Positions 44,022-53,630 of a stretch of 64,000 nucleotides of DNA are shown piece after piece. The translations under genes were made by a program, and so were the position numbers. This DNA comes from Fervidicoccus fontis Kam940. GTDB lineage: Archaea; Thermoproteota; Thermoprotei_A; Sulfolobales; Fervidicoccaceae. Position 1 is the first letter of the stretch. Every line of letters starts with the position of its first letter. The DNA lies in contig NC_017461.1 of assembly GCF_000258425.1 (NCBI RefSeq), positions 1,255,207 through 1,319,206 of the forward strand. The letters are read 5' to 3'. The notes under the pieces are model-generated. The model worked only from the letters and a program-made list of their open reading frames with translations. It did no database searches and was not told the DNA's origin.

Positions 44022-45583
44022 TTATCTTAGACGGATATACCGATGAGCCTGCAGGTCTCGGAGTGCCCCCGTATATCGATGTCTATCCCAGGTACATCGC
44101 GGGGGCAGTGTGGAGCATTGATCCTGATGCTGATTTGAGGTACTATACAATAGATCAGGTAAGAAAGGATGTAGATTCTTTTGTGAAGGAGGCAAATTCT
44201 TCCGATTTAACTGCAATTGTCGCGGGGGTGGTAGTGCCTGGAAAGTACATCGGAGGAGAGCCCATAAGCGCTGAAGAGCTGAAGCTTCTCGGGAGGCTTT
44301 TAGGCAACACATTTACGGTCCTCGCAGGGCCTGTTGCTAGGTTTGGGATAGGACAGGAGGGAGGGAAGATAGCCACTTCTCCGGAGCACTTTAAGTCGAT
44401 CTTTTCAGCGGTTGTTCGGGGGGATCCGGAGGAATATGTGAAGCAGTTGCTGAAAGAAGGTGAGGTCAGGGCGAGCGAATATGCGATGAGGAAGGACTAT
44501 TCCGAAGTCAGGAGGTTCGCAGTGCTTGGAGCTAAAATAATCACGCAGCACCCCAACTTCGGGTACAACCTTACAGTGGAGCTTGAGACGTATAGGGGAT
44601 GTAGCAGATGGATAAGCGGAGGTTGCTCCTTCTGTATTGAGCCCCTTTATGGGAGGCCTGTTCAAAGAAATCCTGAGGATGTAATACTTGAAATGAGAGA
44701 GCTCTACAGATTGGGAGCTAGGGCTTTTAGGCTCGGAAGGCAGTCAGATATTTTGGTCTACGGGTCTAAAGAGCTTGGAGAGAAGGAATTACCGAGGCCA
44801 AATCCAGAGTTTATAGAGCGCTTTTTCCAACTTGCTAGGGATGCTATTGAGGGCTCAGTCCTCCATGTAGACAATTCAAACCCAGCGGTAATAGCCAAAT
44901 ACCCGGAGGAAAGCAAGAAGGCTATGCTTGCAATGATAGAGTATCACACTCCTGGAGACATTTTGGCTTTCGGGCTTGAAAACCTAGACGAGGAAGTAGC
45001 CGAGATAAATAACCTGAACTCTAATGAGGAAGTAGCTTATGAAGCGGTAAAGGCAGTTAATGAAGTAGGGTTATTGAGGGGGGACAACGGCATGCCGCAT
45101 CTGCTTCCGGGGCTGAACTTCATAATAGGACTTCCAGGCGAGCGCAAGGCGAGCTTCGAGAAGAACATCTCCTTCCTCGAGAGGATATATGAAGATGGCT
45201 TTGCAGTCAGGAGGATAAATATAAGGAAGGTTTTGGTCATACCCGGCACGAGGCTTTCGGTGATGTGGAGGAGGGAGTACCTCGAGAGGAATGAAGAAGA
45301 AGCGGAGAGGTTTGAGTGGATAGTGAGGCACGTTTATGATGTAAAGTTTTTGAAGAGGATCCTACCAAGGGGGACCATTTTAAGGGATCTTTATGTAGAG
45401 AAAAGCTCCAACGGAAAGACATATGCGAGGCAGCTAGGAACTTACCCGCTTCTTGTGGAACTCAGCGGAACTTTCAATAGACCGTGCATTTTAGATGCGG
45501 AGATAATAGGATACAAGGGCAGGAGCGTTAAAGCCAGGCCTGTAGGAGAGAAAGATTGCACCCACGTCATGGCCGGTACTTAA
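44006..45583 (+). CDS. Archaeal radical SAM protein with CX7CX2C cluster motif
   Basis: A 525-residue protein. The N-terminal part has a B12-domain-like order (ILDGYTDEPAGLGVPPYIDVYPRY, AIVAGVVVPGKYIGG). The iron-sulfur motif near residue 200 is ETYRGCSRWISGGCSFC, spacing C-x7-C-x2-C rather than the common C-x3-C-x2-C. SAM-side segments HVDNSNP, FGLENLDEEV and NFIIGLPGE follow. A TRAM-like beta domain closes the protein (GTFNRPCILDAEIIGYKGRSVKARPVG), which suggests an RNA substrate, as in MiaB/methylthiotransferases. Substrate unknown. Confidence 0.75.
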   Translation: MARKVVILDGYTDEPAGLGVPPYIDVYPRYIAGAVWSIDPDADLRYYTIDQVRKDVDSFVKEANSSDLTAIVAGVVVPGKYIGGEPISAEELKLLGRLLGNTFTVLAGPVARFGIGQEGGKIATSPEHFKSIFSAVVRGDPEEYVKQLLKEGEVRASEYAMRKDYSEVRRFAVLGAKIITQHPNFGYNLTVELETYRGCSRWISGGCSFCIEPLYGRPVQRNPEDVILEMRELYRLGARAFRLGRQSDILVYGSKELGEKELPRPNPEFIERFFQLARDAIEGSVLHVDNSNPAVIAKYPEESKKAMLAMIEYHTPGDILAFGLENLDEEVAEINNLNSNEEVAYEAVKAVNEVGLLRGDNGMPHLLPGLNFIIGLPGERKASFEKNISFLERIYEDGFAVRRINIRKVLVIPGTRLSVMWRREYLERNEEEAERFEWIVRHVYDVKFLKRILPRGTILRDLYVEKSSNGKTYARQLGTYPLLVELSGTFNRPCILDAEIIGYKGRSVKARPVGEKDCTHVMAGT

Positions 45584-45598
45584 AAATAGAATCTAAAA

Positions 45599-47734
45599 TT
45601 AATCGGAGTGCTTGAGAGCGTATTCTTTAATTCTGTAAGCGAGCCTTTCTCCTATTCCCCTAACCCTCATGAGTTCATTTACACTCGCCTTTCTTATATC
45701 TTCTATGCTCCTGAAGCCAGAGCTGTAGAGGTTCCTGGCTCTCACCCTTCCTATCTCCGGAATTGATACCAGCTCGTAGAGCTCTTCCTTTATTCCGTAC
45801 TTGACTCTGTAGCTTAAAGCCTCCAGCTTTTTAGAATACTGCTTAGCCTGCTCGAGGACGTCGGATAGCTTGTAAATCGCATAAGCTATCCACGCCGCCG
45901 ACTCTATAAATGAGTAGACATCCCCAGGCCCTAGATCGTATTTTTCGCATATTTCCTGCTCGGGAACCTCATTGATCCAGTCGTAGAGGAAAAGCGCAGT
46001 TTTTACCTCGGAGAGGATATCCTCATATGAGACATCTCTGTCTTCCAATCCCAAGAGTATTTCTGGGATGAGTTCCACGAATGCTGCGTCGATCTTTGCA
46101 AACTCCTTCTTTTTCAGGCTGAGCTTGGGCATGTCCGGAGTTGCGGCAATTATGTGCATTATTGAGAAGTCCGTAGCCCTCTTCTTTTTTGAGAACGCTT
46201 CCTTTACGAGCTCGGCTGAGAGAGGATCTATATAGAGGTCGGAGACGTACTTTCCATAGCTTGTAGCTTTGTAGTACTTGCCTTCCTCTTCTATGAACCC
46301 CTTCTCCTTGAGGAACCTGAGGGAGTCCGAAAGGAGCTTCTTGGCGCTCTCTTGGCTCATCTGCCTCGAGTAGAGGGTGTTCTTTACGAATCCCCTTATA
46401 TCCTCAAGCCTCAGCTTTTCGAGTGTTGCGATGTATGAAAGGAGGTGGGATCTGAAAGCGGAGGAGGATCCCATTTTTGAATATATGCTCTCCGGCTTTC
46501 CATTAATATATTGAGAGAACATCTCCCTGACCTCAACGGGATCCCCAGCAATGAGTATAGCCTCTCCGTATTCGTCGTATCCAGGTCTCCCCGCCCTTCC
46601 AGCGAACTGCTTGTATTCTAGGACCTTTATTGGAGAGTTCCCCTCGCCAGCTACATATCTCTCAGAGCTCTCTATTATGACCCTCCTAGCAGGAAGGTTC
46701 ACACCAGCCGCGAGAGTTGGAGTTGCAACAATTACATTTATTGCACCTTTCCTGAAGCCCTCCTCAATCATCCTCCTCTGCTCAACCGTCAATCCTGCAT
46801 GGTGGAATGAGACCCTGTTCTTGATCATTTCGCTCAGAACTTCATTGAGCGATTGAACCTCGCTCGACTCTATAATGAGCTTTGAAAGCTCCTCCGCCTC
46901 GCTCGATTTATTCATCTTCAATCTCTTTGCAACCGTTTGTGCAAGGGAAACAGCCCTCCTCCTGCTGTTCACGAAGACTATAGCCTGACCTCCATCGCTT
47001 ATAACATCGTTGATCAAATCCAAGACGGGGCTTGAGAAAGGCTCGCTTATCTTCTTCTCCTCTCCATCGCTGAACTTTATCTTCCCCCTATAGTAAACTC
47101 CCTCCTTCAGCGGAATCGGCCTCCAGCTGCTCAGAACCAGTTCAGCGTCGAGCCACGAGCTTATCTCCTCAGGGTTCCCAACCGTAGCGCTGAGCCCGAG
47201 TATTTGGGCGTCGCTCTTCATGCTCTTCAGTTTAGCTATCAAGCTCTCGAGCACAGGTCCCCTCTTCTCGTCATCGAGGTAATGTATCTCGTCAATTATT
47301 ACCAGAGACACCCTGCTGAGCCATGAAGGCCTGTGCCTTAAGATGCTGTCCATCTTCTCATATGTAGCTACAATTATGTCATACCTCTCAAGCATGGGCT
47401 CAGAGGAGTCGTAATCCCCCATAGTCGCGATAGTCCTTATTCCTATTCTCTCATATTCTATGAAGTCGCTATACTTTTCAATTGCGAGGGCTTTAAGAGG
47501 GGTAAGATATACGGTTTTCCCCCTCCCGCTCAGAACATTGTTCACGGCGATGAGCTCGGCCAGGAAAGTCTTACCTGAAGCGGTCTGCGTGACCATGAGT
47601 ACGTTTTTCCCGTCGAGTATGCCCTTTCTGATGGCCTCCTCCTGCGGAGGGTAAAAACTCTTCATTCCCTTCATGGCACAAAGCCTTTTAACTACAGGAT
47701 GAAAAGGCGCTTCAGAAATTTCCATGAAGATCAC
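45599..47734 (-). CDS. hel308: Hel308-type Ski2-like DNA helicase
   Basis: A 711-residue superfamily 2 helicase acting on stalled forks. It has Walker A QTASGKT (residues about 49-55), DEIH box (the family usually has DEVH or DEIH), SATVGNPEE motif III, motif IV-VI with FVNSRRRA, TLAAGVNLPARRVI and QFAGRAGRPGYDEYG. It then has a winged helix, the ratchet domain, and a C-terminal HhH (IPEIGRVRARNLYSSGF, VRGIGERLAYRIKEY). Translation may begin at Met4 (47725). It lies 17 bp after mcm. Confidence 0.9.
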   Translation of the reverse strand: MIFMEISEAPFHPVVKRLCAMKGMKSFYPPQEEAIRKGILDGKNVLMVTQTASGKTFLAELIAVNNVLSGRGKTVYLTPLKALAIEKYSDFIEYERIGIRTIATMGDYDSSEPMLERYDIIVATYEKMDSILRHRPSWLSRVSLVIIDEIHYLDDEKRGPVLESLIAKLKSMKSDAQILGLSATVGNPEEISSWLDAELVLSSWRPIPLKEGVYYRGKIKFSDGEEKKISEPFSSPVLDLINDVISDGGQAIVFVNSRRRAVSLAQTVAKRLKMNKSSEAEELSKLIIESSEVQSLNEVLSEMIKNRVSFHHAGLTVEQRRMIEEGFRKGAINVIVATPTLAAGVNLPARRVIIESSERYVAGEGNSPIKVLEYKQFAGRAGRPGYDEYGEAILIAGDPVEVREMFSQYINGKPESIYSKMGSSSAFRSHLLSYIATLEKLRLEDIRGFVKNTLYSRQMSQESAKKLLSDSLRFLKEKGFIEEEGKYYKATSYGKYVSDLYIDPLSAELVKEAFSKKKRATDFSIMHIIAATPDMPKLSLKKKEFAKIDAAFVELIPEILLGLEDRDVSYEDILSEVKTALFLYDWINEVPEQEICEKYDLGPGDVYSFIESAAWIAYAIYKLSDVLEQAKQYSKKLEALSYRVKYGIKEELYELVSIPEIGRVRARNLYSSGFRSIEDIRKASVNELMRVRGIGERLAYRIKEYALKHSD

Positions 47735-47750
47735 TTATCCTCTAACGCTA

Positions 47751-49841
47751 TCAAGCCAGGCTGTAACATCCAAATCTGTCCTGTACGATGATCCCGTCTT
47801 TATACATCTTTGAAATGAGATCTTCGAGCTCCTTCTGCGATATGTTCTCGCCCTTCAACCTCTCCATTATATCCTTTATCCTGGCGCACTTCTCGCCCGT
47901 CTCGTTCAGTATGTCCCTTATCGTGTCCTCTATGAGCATCATCTTCTCCCTCTTGCTCTTCGACTTTCCGACCATAAGAGCATCTATATCTACGACGCCG
48001 CTCTCAGTCATTAGCCCAGCTTGCTGCATGAAGACCTTCATGAGCCTTATCGCCTCCAGAGCATCTTCCTCAGTGACCTCCGTTTTAAGCGCCATCTTCG
48101 CATGAGCTTCAGCTAGCCTTATAAGCGCTTCAAGCTGCCTGGGAGTTATTGAAACGACGTTTGACTGCGACTCGCTCCCTATCCTTCTCATTTCCACGAA
48201 GAAGTCCCTCAGCAGGTTTCCTGCTTCCTCTGTGAGCACAGGTCTGTAGTACCTCTTAGCATAGCTTATGTACTTCTTCAGCAGGTCTACGGGGATCTCC
48301 GGAGTTACGTTTTCGGCCTCCTTGTGGACGTGGATCATGTGAGATGCGAGCATGGTGTCGTATTCTGCTGAGGGCTTGTCCTTGAGTATGAATATCAGAT
48401 CGAACCTGCTGAGTATCGTGACGGGGAGGTTTATGTTGTCCGCTACGGACCTCTCCTCAACATACCTCCCGTATTTCGGATTGCCAGCCGCAATTACTGT
48501 AGCCCTCGCATTAAGCTTCGCGACGATCCCAGCCTTTGCTATGCTCACTGTCTGCTGCTCCATAGCCTCATGTATCGCAACTCTATCTTCCTCCCTCATC
48601 TTGTCTATCTCATCGACAAGCGCTACTCCTCCATCCGCGAGCACCATCGCTCCAGCTTCAAGGTAAAAATCTCCAGATTTTTTATCCCTTATGACCGCGG
48701 CTGTGAGCCCTGCCGCTGATGATCCCTTGCCCGTAGTGTAGACGGCTCTTGGAGCTATCCTGCTGAGGAACTGGAGGAGCTGGCTCTTCGCCGTCCCGGG
48801 GTCTCCTACGAGCAGGATGTGTATGTCTCCCCTTATCCTGGTCTTGTCTTTGGTCTCCTTCTGCACGCCTCCGAAGAGGGCGAGCGCTATCGCCTCCTTG
48901 ACATCCCAATGCCCGTAGATCGCTGGAGCGATGCTCGCCACGATCTTCTTTCTTATCCAAGGATCTTTCGAAAGCTGCAGTATTCTCTCCTCATCCTCCC
49001 TCGTAATTTCGACCTCCTCAAGCGTCTTCTGGCTCACGAGGACGCTGTTCGCATCGAGGACTATGTCATATATGGGCTTCATTTTTGACTGAGAAGGCAC
49101 GACCCTCAGAATTCCCACAATGCTCACTCTATCCCCAGGCCTAGCCTGATCCACGAGATCCCTGGTCAGAACGACCTCGATGCTCCTCGGTATCTGGCCT
49201 GGGGGTATCTCCTCCGGCCTCTCTTGGACGACGGTCCTCTGGTAGTCGATGAACTGGCTCTCCTCATATATCAGCCTCAGGTTCCCCGGCTTTCCACATA
49301 TAGGGCAGACCTGAGGAGGCTCTATAACATCTTTTATCTCCTCCCCTGCAGGGGGCCAGTAGAAGGTCTGGTTGCACTCCTCTATATTGTGCCTGAACTT
49401 CGCTTTAAACATCTTCTCCTTTATCGGAGTCACTCTCACGAGGATGCCATCGATCATTATGAGCTTGTTTATATAGTCGCTCTTAATGCTCCTTATCGGA
49501 ACTGATTCGGGGAGGTTAATTATCCTGGCGAAGAACTCCTTTTTCTCCTCCGCATAATCGGGGCTGAAGTCCAAGACGGAGGAATAAATTGCCGCGTTTA
49601 AGTAGCTCAGCATCTCATCAGGCTTATTCTGGAGAGCAGTTGCGAGCTGCCTGTCATAAATATATAGGTCATTCCAATCCACATACATCCAGTTCCTTCC
49701 TTCATTTACCATTTCTTTTATCTCAGCTTTGTACTTGTACTCCTTTTCCCTAGTATAGAATTCCTTCAGAAACTTCCTCAATCTGTCTTCATAGCCTGCC
49801 TTCTCTTCTTCCAATTCGCTAGTAGAAGCAGCGCTGCTCAT
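47751..49841 (-). CDS. mcm: Replicative helicase MCM
   Basis: A 696-residue MCM, full length. It has an N-terminal domain with a zinc site (CNQTF.. then CPICG, residues about 155-185), the AAA+ core with Walker A GDPGTAKSQ, Walker B ALVDEIDKM, and arginine finger LSRFDLIF. A C-terminal winged helix ends at RFGCYSLA. It forms a hexamer that unwinds DNA 3'-5' with GINS and Cdc45-like factors. Its start overlaps the GINS stop by 4 bp. Confidence 0.96.
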   Translation of the reverse strand: MSSAASTSELEEEKAGYEDRLRKFLKEFYTREKEYKYKAEIKEMVNEGRNWMYVDWNDLYIYDRQLATALQNKPDEMLSYLNAAIYSSVLDFSPDYAEEKKEFFARIINLPESVPIRSIKSDYINKLIMIDGILVRVTPIKEKMFKAKFRHNIEECNQTFYWPPAGEEIKDVIEPPQVCPICGKPGNLRLIYEESQFIDYQRTVVQERPEEIPPGQIPRSIEVVLTRDLVDQARPGDRVSIVGILRVVPSQSKMKPIYDIVLDANSVLVSQKTLEEVEITREDEERILQLSKDPWIRKKIVASIAPAIYGHWDVKEAIALALFGGVQKETKDKTRIRGDIHILLVGDPGTAKSQLLQFLSRIAPRAVYTTGKGSSAAGLTAAVIRDKKSGDFYLEAGAMVLADGGVALVDEIDKMREEDRVAIHEAMEQQTVSIAKAGIVAKLNARATVIAAGNPKYGRYVEERSVADNINLPVTILSRFDLIFILKDKPSAEYDTMLASHMIHVHKEAENVTPEIPVDLLKKYISYAKRYYRPVLTEEAGNLLRDFFVEMRRIGSESQSNVVSITPRQLEALIRLAEAHAKMALKTEVTEEDALEAIRLMKVFMQQAGLMTESGVVDIDALMVGKSKSKREKMMLIEDTIRDILNETGEKCARIKDIMERLKGENISQKELEDLISKMYKDGIIVQDRFGCYSLA

Positions 49842-50398
49842 TTTTTATCATTCCCACCAATAACGATCTTCTTCCACTGGATTAATAGGTTTTTCAACTC
49901 CTCAGCCAGGATGATCTCCTCTTGCGTTAGCTTCTGCGATATCTCGGTGTAGTCACCATATGAAAAGACGTAGGTTATTACCGCCCTCATCCTCTTTTCT
50001 ACAATTTCGCTCAAGAACTCCAATAGGTTCTGCCTGTCTTCAATAAAGCTGGGATCCGCTTCACTCCTGATCTTCTTCTCGAGGTAGTCGAGGTACTCTT
50101 GGACGAGCCAGTAGAAGTTGCTCGGAAGCTGCTCTATATCTTTAACCGCCCTCCTGCTCATTTCCCTGTAGTGTATTTTCGAGACCTCCTGAACTGATAT
50201 CTCATCCCACTTTCTCTTCACCAATCCCCTCTCCTCTAAAAAGTTCGCTATCCACCTCGGAAGTTCCACTTCTTCGCCCTTTTTCGCTTTAAGTACAGCA
50301 CCGTTGGGGAGTACGGTCTGATCTATGTCGCTTACAGCTATCACCTTAACGCTCGTGTTGTTGAAAGCCTGCTTCAGAAGCTCGAGCCTTTCTTCCAT
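49838..50398 (-). CDS. gins23: GINS complex subunit, Gins23-like
   Basis: A 186-residue GINS protein. It starts with a small beta domain (KVIAVSDIDQTVLPNGAVLKAKKGEEVELPRWI) followed by a long helical domain, the B-A order of the Psf2/Psf3 (Gins23) class rather than the A-B order of Gins51. In Sulfolobus gins23 sits beside mcm, as here. The complex connects MCM with primase and polymerase. It overlaps mcm by 4 bp, so GINS and MCM are made together. Confidence 0.8.
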   Translation of the reverse strand: MEERLELLKQAFNNTSVKVIAVSDIDQTVLPNGAVLKAKKGEEVELPRWIANFLEERGLVKRKWDEISVQEVSKIHYREMSRRAVKDIEQLPSNFYWLVQEYLDYLEKKIRSEADPSFIEDRQNLLEFLSEIVEKRMRAVITYVFSYGDYTEISQKLTQEEIILAEELKNLLIQWKKIVIGGNDKK

Positions 50399-50528
50399 CG
50401 TGTTCCACTCTTCAAACTGCTGGACGACCTCTATCGCGAAAGAGGAATAGACAAAATGAGATCTGTACTAAAATTATTTTAAAAAGGATGGATATAAATT
50501 ATTTCATTATGATGCTTGGTGCTTTAAA

Positions 50529-51041
50529 ATGAAGATCGGGATAATTTCAGACACCCATGACAATATGAAAAATATTTCAATGTTCCTCGAAATAATGAAA
50601 AGCCACGAGGTCGAGCTCCTCATCCACCTCGGGGACTTCTCCTCTCCCTTCGCTTTTAAGAGCATATTTTCAAGCTATCAGAATAGAGGATATGCTGTTT
50701 TCGGGAACAATGACGGGGACAGGGTCGTTCTCACGAAAATGGCGATGAGGATGGGGATTGAAGTCGCTGAGTCCGTAAATCCGGTCAGCATAGGAGGAAG
50801 GAGATTCTTCCTAATGCACGGCTTCGGCTCTCCTGAGCTGACTTCCGAAATAGCTGAGGCGGTCGCGAGGTCCGGAAAATATGACTATGTTCTTTTCGGA
50901 CACACGCATTCATTGAGAATTTCCCAGATGGAAAGAGCGCTTTTAATAAATCCTGGGGAGGCCAGCGGCGCACTTACTCAGAAAGCTACTGCAGTGATCC
51001 TCGAGATACCTGAGAACAGAGTTGAAGTCGTGGAATTATAG
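50529..51041 (+). CDS. YfcE/MJ0936-type metallophosphodiesterase
   Basis: A 170-residue calcineurin-like phosphoesterase. The metal ligands are ISDTHDN (near residue 7), LIHLGDFSS, FGNNDGD, LMHGFGSP and FGHTHSLR, all in the expected order. Members of this small subfamily hydrolyse phosphodiesters with Mn2+ or Ni2+; physiological substrate unknown. It ends 6 bp inside the convergent rimI. Confidence 0.9.
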   Translation: MKIGIISDTHDNMKNISMFLEIMKSHEVELLIHLGDFSSPFAFKSIFSSYQNRGYAVFGNNDGDRVVLTKMAMRMGIEVAESVNPVSIGGRRFFLMHGFGSPELTSEIAEAVARSGKYDYVLFGHTHSLRISQMERALLINPGEASGALTQKATAVILEIPENRVEVVEL

Positions 51042-51584
51042 CTCTCTCTCCATCACATACGCATTCTCTCCGTCGCTGTAATAGCCCTCAATCACCCTCA
51101 CCTTTTTGAATCCGAGCTTTTCGTAGAGCTTTATGGCGGGATCATTGGAGACCCTAACCTCAAGGTAGACGCTCTTCGCCCCGTAGACATCCTTCATGCT
51201 CTTCATTCCAGCCCTCATAAGAGCTTCTCCTATCCCCCTCCTCCTGTATCCTTCAAGGACCGCTATAGAAACCACGTGCCCCTTTTTCTGGAAGAAGCTC
51301 CTGCTCAGTCCCATTACGGTTTCGATCCTATTCATTATATAGCCGACCGCCCTCCCGTCGACCTCGGCGAGGAAAAATGCCCTCCCCCAGTTATCTAGAT
51401 GGTATTCATAGAAGTACTCCGGATAGTTTTCAGGGAGGGTCACCTCGTTTATGTATATGACCTTCGGAAGGTCCTCTTTCTTTACATTCCTTATTATGAA
51501 GCCCCGTCCTACAATAGTCCCCTCGTTAGATGACAACCAGTCCACTCTCTCCATACTTTTAAAAAATGATTTGTAAAAAAGCAT
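51036..51584 (-). CDS. rimI: N-alpha-acetyltransferase RimI/Ard1
   Basis: A GNAT enzyme that acetylates protein N-termini, similar to Sulfolobus Ard1. The acetyl-CoA loop RRRGIGEALMRAGM, the preceding VVSIAVLEGYR strand, and VRVSNDPAIKLYEKLGFKKV with the terminal YYSDGENAYVM are diagnostic. The frame allows 182 residues from 51584, but Met at 51554 (172 residues) is closer to the family start. Confidence 0.88.
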   Translation of the reverse strand: MLFYKSFFKSMERVDWLSSNEGTIVGRGFIIRNVKKEDLPKVIYINEVTLPENYPEYFYEYHLDNWGRAFFLAEVDGRAVGYIMNRIETVMGLSRSFFQKKGHVVSIAVLEGYRRRGIGEALMRAGMKSMKDVYGAKSVYLEVRVSNDPAIKLYEKLGFKKVRVIEGYYSDGENAYVMEREL

Positions 51585-51638
51585 ATTAAATATTTATACT
51601 CTTCCGCTTTGTCACGCATGGCGATGCGTCTTTTAAAA

Positions 51639-52532
51639 TCAGAATTCGAATGACATTCCAGTGTGGAGAGGGGAGAACCTCTCTCCGAATTCCCTATAGA
51701 GCTCGACCTGAGCCTTAAAGCCAGTGCAGTGTCCTGCATATATCCTGTCTATTTTCATTTGCGAGAGAGCTCTCACCGTCTTCTCTATCCTCTCATCAGA
51801 CGCATCAATTAGGTGGAACCCCCCTATAACTGCGAGAACCCTATCCTCCTTTGCAAGCTCAGCTGAATGCTTAATTATGTTCACTATGCCCGCATGGCTG
51901 CACCCAGTCAATATAACGATCCCGCTATTTGTTATTCCTACTACCGAGATGTCGTCCATCATCCTATCCTCGACAACCCCACCATTATCAGTAACTGTGA
52001 AGAGCCTGTATCCCCTTCCCTCAAAATCCGTCTGCCTCCTCACCTCTCCCGTTGTTATGAGCCCCGGGAATACCATCAACGGATCCCTCGCTAAAATCAG
52101 CCTTCCACCGCTTTCCTCAATTTTCTCCCTAGAATCTTCAAGGGTCATTCCCACATGCCTCAAAACTGGGTCATTGCTCAGATTAAGCCTGAAGATGTCC
52201 GGATGAGCTATGACTGGGAGATCCCTCTTCCCAATCTTCCTGAGCACCTCAGCGATCCCCCTGGTGTGATCGTAGTGGCAGTGGGTAAGGACGATCGCAT
52301 CAATTGTTGAGGAGTCTATATTCATAAGCTCCATATTGTGCATCAATGCATACGTGTTCTGACCGACGTCCACCAAAACATTTGCCCTCTCGCTTCCTGA
52401 ATATGTCTGGACGAAAAATGAAACTCCATGCTGAGCCAAGTAAGGAGTGTTGTACAATACGCTGTCTTCTGCGAGCACAAAAACTTTAAGCTTATCAAGC
52501 TTTCCAAATCCGTGTTCCATTTTTGCCACCAA
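51639..52532 (-). CDS. Metallo-beta-lactamase fold hydrolase
   Basis: A 297-residue MBL protein. Its metal-binding LTHCHYDHTRG is the HxHxDH motif, with later His in GCSHAG and GGFHLID. The end RIYAGHCTGFKA completes the metal set. This arrangement (GCSHAGI, GGFHL, GHCTG) is that of the group that includes the dihydropterin-ribofuranosylaminobenzene phosphate synthase-related proteins. Specific substrate unknown. Starts at Met5 or a few codons later are possible. No partner genes are adjacent. Confidence 0.82.
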   Translation of the reverse strand: MVAKMEHGFGKLDKLKVFVLAEDSVLYNTPYLAQHGVSFFVQTYSGSERANVLVDVGQNTYALMHNMELMNIDSSTIDAIVLTHCHYDHTRGIAEVLRKIGKRDLPVIAHPDIFRLNLSNDPVLRHVGMTLEDSREKIEESGGRLILARDPLMVFPGLITTGEVRRQTDFEGRGYRLFTVTDNGGVVEDRMMDDISVVGITNSGIVILTGCSHAGIVNIIKHSAELAKEDRVLAVIGGFHLIDASDERIEKTVRALSQMKIDRIYAGHCTGFKAQVELYREFGERFSPLHTGMSFEF

Positions 52533-52668
52533 GTATCATATCGCAATGCAAATATATATTGCTATGCAGATGAATCCTCTCTGATCGAAGCATATATTAG
52601 TGCTTCATCAGTTAAGAATTTAATTGAGACTCGATTGAGGCAGAATATAGGCAGGGAGATGGCAGATC

Positions 52669-53358
52669 ATGGAAAGGGTGCGGCTCAGCGTTGACATGCA
52701 CATGCATTCCAACTTCAGCGATGGCGAGAGCGACGTCGAGTCCATTCTTCTCCATGCTGAAAGGATAGGGCTAAATGCTGTGTCTATAACGGATCACAAC
52801 ACGTTTCAGGGCTCTTTCCATGCTTCAAAGGTCGCGAAGGAAAAGGGGATCGGAATTCACGTCGTAATGGGGAGCGAGGTAAGGACGGACGTCGGCGATA
52901 CCCTAGTCTACTGCAGGGAGCCGATTGAAATAAGGAAGGGGATGCCATTCCTCGAGCTTTACGATAGAGCTAGAGAAAACAGCTGCTTTTTGGCATTTGC
53001 CCATCCTTTCGACATCTTCAGAAATGGCATCTCCATGGGGGATCTGCACAGGCTTTGGGAAAAAATTGATGCGATAGAGTGCTTCAACTCAAACAGCCTC
53101 TTCCTCACTAACAGCAAAGCTTATAGGTTCGCGAGAGAGCACTCTATTCCATGCATGGCATCGAGCGATGCGCATACTTTGAAAAACATAGGGATTTTCA
53201 GAATGATCGTTAGCTTAGAAAGCTCCGAAGATCTTTATTACTCCCTTTTCTCATCTATAAAAGTGGGAAGGGTTGAACTCATCCACAGAAGAGTTCCAAT
53301 TTCGGTGAGGGTTGATAAGTTAAGGTGGTCGATAAAGAGGAAGTTAAATATGCAGTAG
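52669..53358 (+). CDS. PHP domain phosphoesterase
   Basis: A 229-residue PHP-fold protein. The metal ligands are DMHMHSNFSDG (residues 9-19), ITDHNTFQG, the Glu in GSEVRT, FAHPFD, and SSDAHTLKN. Small PHP proteins act on nucleotide phosphates such as nucleoside 3',5'-bisphosphates; its specificity is not visible. It overlaps the ferredoxin gene by 34 bp, an unusually long same-strand overlap. Confidence 0.85.
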   Translation: MERVRLSVDMHMHSNFSDGESDVESILLHAERIGLNAVSITDHNTFQGSFHASKVAKEKGIGIHVVMGSEVRTDVGDTLVYCREPIEIRKGMPFLELYDRARENSCFLAFAHPFDIFRNGISMGDLHRLWEKIDAIECFNSNSLFLTNSKAYRFAREHSIPCMASSDAHTLKNIGIFRMIVSLESSEDLYYSLFSSIKVGRVELIHRRVPISVRVDKLRWSIKRKLNMQ

Positions 53359-53597
53359 GGGCGGTTTTTGAGAAGTTGAAAGAGGAGGTAATCGTTGATC
53401 AGGAAAAGTGCACACTATGCAAGAAATGCGAAGAGCTCTGCCCAGTAGGCGCGATAAGCATTGAGGATGGGAAGGTGAGGGTAGACAGTGAAAACTGCAT
53501 AGCTTGCTACTCCTGTGCGATAATCTGCCCTGAGGGAGCAATATCAATTAAGTGGAAGTACAGCGAACCGAGGTTTTCCCTCTTTAAAGAGAGGTAA
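53325..53597 (+). CDS. Two-cluster 4Fe-4S ferredoxin
   Basis: A 90-residue protein. The motifs CTLCKKCEELCP (residues about 28-39) and CIACYSCAIICP (58-69) bind two 4Fe-4S clusters. The helical N-terminus (EEVKYAVGAVFEKLKEE) is not part of the ferredoxin fold. Partner enzyme unknown. Met 53325 lies 34 bp inside the PHP gene; internal starts such as GTT-adjacent codons are less likely. Confidence 0.85.
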   Translation: MVDKEEVKYAVGAVFEKLKEEVIVDQEKCTLCKKCEELCPVGAISIEDGKVRVDSENCIACYSCAIICPEGAISIKWKYSEPRFSLFKER

Positions 53598-53630
53598 ATA
53601 ATTTAACCTCATGTTCAAATAAATATTAAG

